In this document: piece after piece, positions 1-4,790 of the stretch
Numbering within the stretch: the stretch's first letter is position 1
How the letters are laid out: each line of letters begins with the position of its first letter
Assembly: GCA_948517135.1 (NCBI GenBank)
Contig: CAORJJ010000103.1
Location: forward strand, 1-5,534
Reading direction: 5' to 3'
Origin: an uncultured Clostridia bacterium
GTDB lineage: Bacteria > Bacillota > Clostridia > TANB77 > CAG-508
DNA: 5,534 bases
The notes under the pieces: generated by a model
The model's database searches: none
Told to the model about the DNA's origin: nothing
What the model saw: only the letters and a program-made list of their open reading frames with translations
Program-made: the position numbers and the translations under genes

Positions 1-159
1 TATAAATATAAAACTTCTATTTATAATATAAAAGTTAGAAATAATAATTTAAAGAATGTAGGTGTTAGTAAGTTTATAGTTAATGGTGAAGATATAAAAG
101 AAAAGAAAATTTTATTACAAGATAATTGCAAAATATACAATATAGAAATTTTTATGTAA
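1..159 (+). CDS. C-terminal fragment of a probable GH94/GT36-type glycoside phosphorylase or glycosyltransferase (5' truncated)
   Basis: An open frame runs from the first base to a TAA at 157-159, giving 52 residues of a protein that begins before the window. The end contains GVSKFIVNGEDIKEKKILL and then a short hydrophobic strand, IYNIEIFM. This resembles the closing beta-sandwich of GH94 enzymes (cellobiose phosphorylase and the phosphorylase part of cyclic beta-glucan synthases), which typically end with a pattern like GVKxIxVDGKxIEGNxIPL followed by a VEVxMG strand. The family call rests only on this recalled pattern over about 35 residues, so it is tentative. The unusual base composition of the tail (Lys, Asn, Ile) matches the rest of the window. 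No hairpin terminator follows it, so some read-through into the response regulator is possible, although that gene has its own promoter-like sequence. Confidence 0.5.
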   Translation, partial: YKYKTSIYNIKVRNNNLKNVGVSKFIVNGEDIKEKKILLQDNCKIYNIEIFM

Positions 160-187
160 TAAAAAATTAAAAAAATTGAAAAAAAAC

Positions 188-216
188 TTGTACAAAATTG
201 TTAAATATGATATATA
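188..216 (+). promoter_or_regulatory. Predicted sigma-A promoter of the response regulator gene
   Basis: A -35 box TTGTAC (188-193) is separated by 17 bases from a -10 box TATATA (211-216). A TG at 208-209 is placed as in an extended -10 element. The -35 lies inside a perfect 8-base palindrome, TTGTACAA (188-195), which could be an operator or chance. Transcription would begin near 222-224, leaving about 35 untranslated bases before the start codon. The stretch is extremely AT-rich, so promoter-like matches are easy to find and confidence is moderate. Confidence 0.5.
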
Positions 217-240
217 TGTGATATTGATACAGTTTCTTTT

Positions 241-250
241 AGAAAGGCGG
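241..250 (+). promoter_or_regulatory. Ribosome binding site fixing the GTG start of the response regulator
   Basis: AAAGGCGG (243-250) differs from the ideal AAAGGAGG by one base and lies 8 bases before the GTG at 259. An in-frame TAA at 256-258 abuts that GTG, so no upstream start is possible. The next in-frame ATG is codon 22, inside the receiver domain. The GTG is therefore the start. Confidence 0.8.
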
Positions 251-258
251 TATTTTAA

Positions 259-1011
259 GTGGAAGAAATAGTTGAAAAAGAGAAAAAAACTATACTTGTA
301 GTAGATGATGAACAAAGTATAATGGAACTATTAGTATTTAATTTACAAAAAGAAGGGTATAAAACATTAGAAGCATATGATGGCGTTACAGCAGTAGAAA
401 TGGCCATTAATGAAAAACCAGATTTAATTTTATTAGATGTTATGATTCCAAAATTAGATGGAATTTCAGTTTGTAAAAAAATTAGATATGCATTAAATAT
501 ATCTAACATTCCAATACTAATGATTTCTGCTAAAGATACAGAATCAGATAAAATTGTTGGTCTAGAAATGGGTGCTGATGATTATATTACAAAGCCTTTT
601 CAAATAAGAGAAGTTATGGCTAGAATCAAAGCAAATTTAAGAAAAGCTGAATTAAATGCAAATATAGATATTTTAAATAACCAAAAAAATGAAGAAAAGA
701 AAGATGATATAATTAAAGTTGGAGATTTAAGCTTAGATTTAAAGAAAGTTGAAGCAAAAGTTAAAGGTGAAGTTATAAATTTAACTAAAAAGGAATTCGA
801 CGTTTTAAAATATTTAGCAAGCCAACCAGGTCAAGTTGTAACTAGAGAAATGCTTCTTCGTGAAGTTTGGGAATATGAAGAATATGTAGGTGCAATAAGA
901 ACAATAGATGTTACAATGAATAGAATTAGAGATAAAATAGAAAAAGATAAAGCAAATCCAAAAATCCTTATAACAAAAAGAGGAGTTGGATACTACGTAA
1001 CAGATAAATAA
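259..1011 (+). CDS. OmpR/PhoB-family response regulator, WalR/PhoP-like
   Basis: This 250-residue DNA-binding response regulator acts in the cytoplasm. It is phosphorylated by a sensor histidine kinase and then binds promoters. The receiver domain spans about residues 9-128: acidic pair D16-D17, phospho-acceptor D60 in LLDVMIP, switch residue S90 in MISAKD, and K112 in the ITKPF motif. After a charged linker of about 20 residues (131-151) comes a winged-helix domain (about 152-248) with LTKKEFDVLKYLA, RTIDVTMNRIRDKIE (recognition helix region) and the terminal RGVGYYV hairpin. The linker is slightly longer than in B. subtilis WalR. The closing RTIDVT...RGVGYY pattern and LVFNLQKEGY near the N-terminus are closest to WalR (YycF), but PhoP/PhoB-type regulators are very similar, so no symbol is given. 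The probable partner kinase lies downstream at 1590, in a separate transcription unit beyond a terminator and a convergent gene. All phosphotransfer residues are intact. Confidence 0.96.
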   Translation: MEEIVEKEKKTILVVDDEQSIMELLVFNLQKEGYKTLEAYDGVTAVEMAINEKPDLILLDVMIPKLDGISVCKKIRYALNISNIPILMISAKDTESDKIVGLEMGADDYITKPFQIREVMARIKANLRKAELNANIDILNNQKNEEKKDDIIKVGDLSLDLKKVEAKVKGEVINLTKKEFDVLKYLASQPGQVVTREMLLREVWEYEEYVGAIRTIDVTMNRIRDKIEKDKANPKILITKRGVGYYVTDK

Positions 1012-1016
1012 AAATG

Positions 1017-1050
1017 AAACTCTGTATGAAATTTTCATACAGAGTTTTTT
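1017..1050. terminator. Intrinsic terminator, probably bidirectional, between convergent genes
   Basis: The arms 1017-1030 and 1034-1047 are perfect 14-base complements (AAACTCTGTATGAA and its reverse complement) around a 3-base loop. On the plus strand the arm ends in a run of six T (1045-1050), a classical Rho-independent terminator starting 5 bases after the regulator's stop codon. On the minus strand the RNA leaving the hairpin reads UUUCAUUUUUA, a weaker but plausible U-tract, so it can also end the convergent membrane-protein gene whose stop is at 1056-1058. Confidence 0.92.
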
Positions 1051-1055
1051 GTTGT

Positions 1056-1451
1056 TTAATTTCTAGTTAATAAATTAATTATTATATATACTAAGTTAAT
1101 TATTAACATTATCATAAAAAATGCTACTGCAAGTAATATAGGAATTAATGAAAGTGCAGCACCAGCAAAAGTAATTGCTAAAGCAAATGCACTTGAAATT
1201 ATTGCACCAACAGAAATTGGAATTAAACAAAAAGTTCCTGAATTATTGCAACTATTATTTCCTCCACAAAGAGCTGGTATTAAAATATAAAGAATACCAA
1301 GCACACCAAGAACTAAAGTTATATAAACTATTGGTAAAATTCCAACTAAGAATCCACCATAGAATATTCCAGCAATACCTAGGGCTCCAAGTATAGAAGA
1401 AATTATAGTAATAGTACAACAACAAGAATTGTTTTCTCTATTAAAACACAT
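1056..1451 (-). CDS. Small cysteine-rich protein with four predicted membrane helices, function unknown
   Basis: This 131-residue integral membrane protein reads MCFNRENNSCCC at its N-terminus. Four hydrophobic helices follow at about residues 15-35, 38-59, 75-96 and 100-126. The loop between helices 2 and 3 holds CGGNNSCNNSGTFC, so there are two cysteine clusters (C2, C10-C12; C62, C68, C75). By the hairpin topology both the N-terminal cluster and this loop lie on the same side of the membrane, consistent with joint metal binding or disulfides. Low-GC Gram-positive bacteria have similar small proteins with a Cys-rich N-terminus and repeated hydrophobic helices, but I cannot assign a family or function. 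I chose the ATG at 1449-1451 because AAAGGAG (1460-1466, minus strand) lies 8 bases upstream. The GTG three codons earlier overlaps that site and cannot use it. The gene sits between the regulator and the kinase, convergent with the former and divergent from the latter. Confidence 0.8.
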   Translation of the reverse strand: MCFNRENNSCCCTITIISSILGALGIAGIFYGGFLVGILPIVYITLVLGVLGILYILIPALCGGNNSCNNSGTFCLIPISVGAIISSAFALAITFAGAALSLIPILLAVAFFMIMLIINLVYIIINLLTRN

Positions 1452-1459
1452 AATTATCA

Positions 1460-1466
1460 CTCCTTT
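1460..1466 (-). promoter_or_regulatory. Ribosome binding site deciding the start of the cysteine-rich membrane protein
   Basis: Read on the minus strand this is AAAGGAG, 8 bases before the ATG at 1451. The longer reading frame would start at a GTG (1460-1458) that shares its first G with the Shine-Dalgarno sequence, so initiation there from this site is not sterically reasonable. Confidence 0.8.
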
Positions 1467-1521
1467 ATAGTATAAGATATGAAAAATATGAAAAAGAGTG
1501 ATAATAAATTTATTTATTTGC

Positions 1522-1550
1522 TTGAATAAATAACATGTAAAGTATATAAT
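1522..1550 (+). promoter_or_regulatory. Predicted sigma-A promoter of the kinase / AT-hook protein operon
   Basis: TTGAAT (1522-1527) and a perfect TATAAT (1545-1550) are separated by exactly 17 bases. Transcription would start near 1557, leaving about 33 untranslated bases, with the ribosome binding site AGGGAG at 1578-1583 six bases before the ATG. Placed after a terminator and a gene on the other strand, this promoter is needed for the kinase to be expressed, which supports the call. Confidence 0.75.
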
Positions 1551-1589
1551 ATATGAATAGATAATACGACAATCGTTAGGGAGAAAAGG

Positions 1590-3032
1590 ATGTTAAAAAG
1601 TATACAATTTAAAATTGTTATTTCATTTTTACTTGTTGGATTAATTTTTATAGTTTCTTTAGGAATAACTAATTTATATAATTTAGAAACAATACGAAAT
1701 GAAATTTCTATGCAAACAGAGATAAATAATATTAATAATATTATAGATTCACAAATATATAATACAAAAATTATTTCATTATGTATAATTCTTGGATTTA
1801 TATTATTTATGATATTAATTGGTATATTTGTTGCTAAAGTAATTATTGCACCAATTTCTAGTTTAATAAAAAGTGCAGAACATGCTACAAAAGGTGTAAA
1901 ATACTTGAGTGATGGAAAAAAGAAAAATGAAATTAATGATTTAGTTTCAGCATTTGATACAATTAATAATGAATTGAAAGAAAATCTTAATGAAACAACA
2001 AGACAAAAAAAACAAATGGAAACAATTTTACTTCATATGACAGATGGAATTATTGCATTTAATATTGAAGGAAATGTTACTCATATAAATCCAGCAGCTA
2101 AAAAATTTTTGAATTTAAAAGATGAAAAAAATTTTGAAGAAATATTTAATAATCATAATGTAGATGTAAATTTAGAAAAAATTATATATTTAGAAAATTG
2201 GACATCAACAAAACAACAAATAAATGTAGAAGATAGAACTATTAATTTGTTTTTTGCACCTTTCAAAAACGAAAATGAAAAACCAGCAGGTCTAATAGTG
2301 GTTATACAAGATGTAACAGAACATGTTAAACTAGATTCTATGCGAAAAAGATTTGTTGCAGATGTATCACATGAATTAAAAACACCAATTACATCAATAA
2401 TGGGATATGCAGAAACTTTAATAGAAAGTGACGTTGATACAGAGACTAATAGTAAATTTTTAGAAAGAATTTCTAGTGAAGCTAAAAGAATGGCAACACT
2501 TGTTAGTGATTTACTTACACTTTCTAGATATGATACAGCAAAAGCAAAAGTTAATAAAACAGAGTTTGATTTAGGAGAACTTGTAAAATATGCTTTTGAA
2601 GGATTAGAATTTGAAATTAAGAAAAAAAATCAACATGGAGAATGTTTTGTAACTTCAAATGTACCTCTTGTATATGCAGATAAAAATGGTGTTGAAAGAG
2701 TAGTTATAAATATACTTTCAAATGCGATAAAATATACTCCAGATGGTGGAACAATAAAGGCATATGTTGGTTTTGTATATAATGATGCATATATAAAAAT
2801 AATAGATACTGGAATTGGTATTCCAAAAGAAGATGTAGATAAGATTTTTGAAAGATTTTATCGTGTTGATAAAGCTCGTACTAGAGAAATGGGAGGAACA
2901 GGATTAGGTCTTTCTATTGCAAAAGAAATATTAGATCAAAATGATGGAATTATTGATATAAAAAGTGAAGTAGGAAAAGGGACAGAAGTTGTAATTAGAA
3001 TTCCTACTAAACAATGTAAAAATAAAGAATAA
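1590..3032 (+). CDS. Membrane sensor histidine kinase, HAMP-PAS-HisKA-HATPase, WalK/PhoR-like
   Basis: This 480-residue kinase autophosphorylates on histidine and passes the phosphate to a response regulator, most likely the one at 259. In order: membrane helix 1 (about residues 8-28), a short external segment (about 29-60), membrane helix 2 (61-83), HAMP linker (about 84-135), PAS domain (about 142-245, with HMTDGIIAFNIEGNVTHINP and the closing VVIQDVTE), HisKA with phospho-acceptor H261 in VSHELKTP, then the ATP-binding domain with N378 (N box, NILSNAIKYTPDGG), D406 in DTGIGIP (G1), FERFYRVD (F box) and GGTGLGLSI (G2). All catalytic motifs are intact. The external loop of only about 30 residues is far too small for the extracytoplasmic PAS domain of Bacillus WalK, so the signal is probably sensed in the membrane, through the cytoplasmic PAS, or via partner proteins. 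It has its own promoter and is 30 bases upstream of the AT-hook gene. The walH/walI/walJ genes usual after walK are absent, so no symbol is assigned. Confidence 0.96.
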   Translation: MLKSIQFKIVISFLLVGLIFIVSLGITNLYNLETIRNEISMQTEINNINNIIDSQIYNTKIISLCIILGFILFMILIGIFVAKVIIAPISSLIKSAEHATKGVKYLSDGKKKNEINDLVSAFDTINNELKENLNETTRQKKQMETILLHMTDGIIAFNIEGNVTHINPAAKKFLNLKDEKNFEEIFNNHNVDVNLEKIIYLENWTSTKQQINVEDRTINLFFAPFKNENEKPAGLIVVIQDVTEHVKLDSMRKRFVADVSHELKTPITSIMGYAETLIESDVDTETNSKFLERISSEAKRMATLVSDLLTLSRYDTAKAKVNKTEFDLGELVKYAFEGLEFEIKKKNQHGECFVTSNVPLVYADKNGVERVVINILSNAIKYTPDGGTIKAYVGFVYNDAYIKIIDTGIGIPKEDVDKIFERFYRVDKARTREMGGTGLGLSIAKEILDQNDGIIDIKSEVGKGTEVVIRIPTKQCKNKE

Positions 3033-3062
3033 TATGAATACAAATGAACAGGAGAGAGTTTA

Positions 3063-4073
3063 ATGAGAAAAGTAAGGATATTTTTAGCAACTTTAATAAT
3101 TATATTACTTTCTTATTCTAATGAAGCGTTGGCAACAGCAGAAGGAACCTATGTACCAGATAGTGGAAGTGGAATAGAAAAAATTATTTTAATTATAATA
3201 GGTATTTCAGCAGTTGCTTTAGTTTTATTTATTGGTTATAAAATGGATAAAAAAGAAGAAACTAAAAAAAGAAGAGAAAAGTTTATAGAGGATGATGAAG
3301 AATCTGCTAATAATATTGAAACTTTTATGGAAGATAACGATGATATTTATTCTGCAATCTATAATTCTGTTACTCCTGATGAATTAGACGATATAGTGTC
3401 AGATGAAATACAAGAAGATGATGATATTAAAATTAATAATTACATAGATAGTATTGATAATGAAACAAATGGAGAAGAATTAGTTGAAGAACAAAAAGAT
3501 AATGAAGGTGAGGAAATACAAGATAAAACATTTATAAATAGAAGTGAAAATATTGAAAAAATGATAAGTGTTTTTGAAAATGCAGATTCTACAATGGTAT
3601 TTAACTCTCAAGAATTAAAAGAAAAAACTGATGAAGAAAAAGTAAACATTGTTAAAGGTTATGAATATGAAGAAGATGATGATTTATCAGAACTTGAAGA
3701 TACTATAAAGGCTGTAACAGCACATATAAAAAGATATACTAGAAAAAAATATATAGAAGAAACTAAAGTACCTTCAAAAAGATATACAAGAAAAAAGAAA
3801 AAAGAAAAAACAGCAAGTAATGTAAAAAGATATACTAGAAAAAAACCAATTATTCAAAAGGTAGAAGAAAAAGTAATAGAAAGTGAAATTATTTTAGAAG
3901 AACCAAAAGAAGAAGTGGTAGAGATTGTAAAACCAAAAAGAGGAAGACCTAGAAAAGCAGATCAACCAGTAAAGCCAAAAAGAGGAAGACCAAAAAAGAT
4001 TGTAGAGGTTGAAAAACGAAAAAGAGGAAGACCTAGAAAAACAGATGCTAAGAAATCATCAACTAAAAAATAG
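3063..4073 (+). CDS. Membrane-anchored protein with acidic middle, KRYTRKK repeats and three C-terminal AT-hooks; putative DNA-membrane tether
   Basis: I do not recognise this 336-residue protein as a described family. Residues 1-24 look like a signal peptide (MRKVR, hydrophobic core, then ALA before T25). After a short Gly/Ser segment comes one membrane helix (about 40-59), immediately followed by KMDKKEETKKRREK, which by the positive-inside rule keeps the rest in the cytoplasm. Residues 76-215 are strongly acidic and low in complexity, probably disordered. The tail is strongly basic: KRYTRKK at 223-229, 239-245 and 255-261 (exact period 16), an E-rich spacer (268-288), then KPKRGRPRK, KPKRGRPKK and KRKRGRPRK with RGRP at 293, 307 and 321 (exact period 14). 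RGRP flanked by K/R is the AT-hook, which binds the minor groove of AT-rich DNA, abundant in a genome like this. AGGAG (3050-3054) lies 8 bases before the ATG, 30 bases after the kinase stop, so both are probably one transcript. The DNA-tether role is an inference. Binding of RNA, polyphosphate or wall polymers is an alternative if topology is reversed. Confidence 0.85.
   Translation: MRKVRIFLATLIIILLSYSNEALATAEGTYVPDSGSGIEKIILIIIGISAVALVLFIGYKMDKKEETKKRREKFIEDDEESANNIETFMEDNDDIYSAIYNSVTPDELDDIVSDEIQEDDDIKINNYIDSIDNETNGEELVEEQKDNEGEEIQDKTFINRSENIEKMISVFENADSTMVFNSQELKEKTDEEKVNIVKGYEYEEDDDLSELEDTIKAVTAHIKRYTRKKYIEETKVPSKRYTRKKKKEKTASNVKRYTRKKPIIQKVEEKVIESEIILEEPKEEVVEIVKPKRGRPRKADQPVKPKRGRPKKIVEVEKRKRGRPRKTDAKKSSTKK
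3729..3845 (+). repeat. Three KRYTRKK-encoding repeats with 48-base period
   Basis: Copies lie at 3729-3749, 3777-3797 and 3825-3845. Copies 1 and 3 are identical over all 21 bases; copy 2 differs only at two synonymous third positions (ACA for ACT, AAG for AAA). The constant 48-base spacing with unrelated sequence between copies indicates an original 48-base tandem duplication whose basic heptad alone stayed conserved. Confidence 0.85.
3930..4040 (+). repeat. Three AT-hook-encoding repeats with 42-base period
   Basis: Copies encoding [KP/KR]KRGRP[RK]K lie at 3930-3956, 3972-3998 and 4014-4040. Copies 1 and 3 share an identical 22-base block covering KRGRPRK and are both followed by a small residue and Asp (AD, TD). 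Copy 2 has Pro-Lys-Lys instead of Pro-Arg-Lys. The exact 42-base period suggests tandem duplication with selection on the AT-hook core. Confidence 0.85.
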
Positions 4074-4083
4074 TAATATAATC

Positions 4084-4112
4084 TTGAAAAAAATAGAAAT
4101 CTAATATATAAT
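4084..4112 (+). promoter_or_regulatory. Predicted strong sigma-A promoter of lepB-holB
   Basis: TTGAAA (4084-4089) and a perfect TATAAT (4107-4112) are exactly 17 bases apart, in the 73-base gap before lepB. Transcription would start near 4118-4120. No GC-bearing terminator hairpin separates it from the upstream AT-hook gene, so read-through from the kinase operon may add to this promoter. Confidence 0.75.
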
Positions 4113-4146
4113 TTTTTATATTTTAGTTACAAAGAAAGGCGTTAAA

Positions 4147-4776
4147 ATGAACGAAAAAGTTAAAGATATACTTGAATGGGGATATTGTATTATAATTGCT
4201 TTAGTATTTGCTTTATTATTTAGATACTTTGTAGGAACACCAACAATAGTAAAACAAAGATCAATGTATCCAACATTAAAAGAAAATCAAAGACTAATTT
4301 TAAATAGAACATTTAGAATAACACATAAAGATTTTGAACGTGGAGAAATAGTAACATTTGAAGCTCCAACAAAACAATATTCAAAATGGGAAGCAGATCA
4401 ATCAAATCCAATAGCAATATATGAAGATGAACCTAAAGGTTTAATAAGTAAATTTATTTATTATAGTCTAGAAGTAACTAAAAAAAGTTATATAAAAAGA
4501 GTTATTGCATTAGCAGGAGACCATGTAAAAATAGAAAATAATACTGTATATGTAAATGGAGTAGCACAAGAAGAAAAATACTTACAAGCAGATGTTGTTA
4601 CTGAATCAGAAGTATTTTATGATTTTATAGTTCCAGATGGATATATATTTGCTATGGGGGATAATAGAACTAAGAGTACAGACTGTAGAGTATTAGGATG
4701 TATACCATTAGAAAAAGTTGAAGGAATTGTAACTTTAAGATTTTGGCCTTTTGATGTGTTTGGAAAAATAGATTAG
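4147..4776 (+). CDS. lepB: Signal peptidase I (type I leader peptidase)
   Basis: This 209-residue serine protease cleaves signal peptides from exported preproteins on the outer face of the membrane. One N-terminal membrane anchor (about residues 11-29) is followed by the catalytic domain outside. The catalytic serine is S39 in QRSMYPTL (box B). RGEIVTFEAP (65-74) is box C, the general-base lysine is K117 in YIKRVIALAGD (box D), and box E is GDNRTKSTDCR (171-181). About 40 residues separate boxes C and D, against roughly ten in Bacillus SipS, which accounts for the greater length. C180 replaces the usual Ser in the DSR motif, with a second Cys at 185. AAAGG (4135-4139) lies 7 bases before the ATG. 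holB follows after 11 bases, so the two are one operon. The upstream AT-hook protein and the unknown exported proteins of the cell would be substrates in principle; the AT-hook protein's ALA site fits the enzyme's A-X-A preference. Confidence 0.97.
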   Translation: MNEKVKDILEWGYCIIIALVFALLFRYFVGTPTIVKQRSMYPTLKENQRLILNRTFRITHKDFERGEIVTFEAPTKQYSKWEADQSNPIAIYEDEPKGLISKFIYYSLEVTKKSYIKRVIALAGDHVKIENNTVYVNGVAQEEKYLQADVVTESEVFYDFIVPDGYIFAMGDNRTKSTDCRVLGCIPLEKVEGIVTLRFWPFDVFGKID

Positions 4777-4790
4777 GAGTAAAATAATTG
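4775..4790 (+). promoter_or_regulatory. Ribosome binding site and TTG start of holB
   Basis: AGGAG (4775-4779) overlaps the last codon/stop region of lepB and sits 8 bases before TTG at 4788. An in-frame TAA (4785-4787) directly precedes the TTG. The first in-frame ATG is codon 42, beyond the P-loop, so TTG must be the start. The overlap suggests translational coupling to lepB. Confidence 0.85.

Noticed and set aside
199..204. WalR-box-like half sites (TGTTAA at 199-204, TGTAAA at 1536-1541) upstream of the regulator and the kinase
   Set aside because: Each lacks the second half site five bases away that a WalR box needs, so they are single hexamers expected by chance.
115..509. Minus-strand open frames overlapping the truncated first gene and the start of the response regulator
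   Set aside because: They are Phe/Tyr/Ile/Ser-rich reverse readings of AT-rich coding DNA, without ribosome binding sites, and overlap well-supported genes.
814..1038. Minus-strand open frame over the end of the response regulator and the terminator
   Set aside because: It is antisense to the conserved winged-helix domain and runs through the terminator hairpin; no initiation signal is visible.
1175..1396. A 73-codon plus-strand open frame inside the minus-strand membrane-protein gene
   Set aside because: It has no ribosome binding site and a Leu/Lys/Gln-rich composition typical of an antisense shadow. The minus-strand frame has clear helices, a Shine-Dalgarno sequence and a terminator.
1452..1460. 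GTG start at 1460 for the cysteine-rich membrane protein, adding three residues
   Set aside because: This GTG overlaps the AAAGGAG ribosome binding site. The ATG at 1451 has ideal 8-base spacing.
1473..1499. Sporulation sigma-K-like promoter on the minus strand (CATATCTTA with AC 16 bases upstream) for the cysteine-rich membrane protein
   Set aside because: The short degenerate motif is easily met by chance in this AT-rich spacer, the leader would be only about 15 bases, and nothing else in the window shows that the organism sporulates.
3729..4040. The regularly spaced repeats as a CRISPR array or mobile-element ends
   Set aside because: They are in frame, encode conserved basic peptides, occur only three times each and have protein-coding linkers; no cas genes or inverted terminal repeats are present.
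4101..4126. Imperfect inverted repeat (11-base arms, one mismatch, 4-base loop) after the AT-hook gene, as a terminator
   Set aside because: The stem is almost wholly A-T, overlaps the predicted -10 box of lepB and is not followed by a proper T-run. It would be too weak to terminate.
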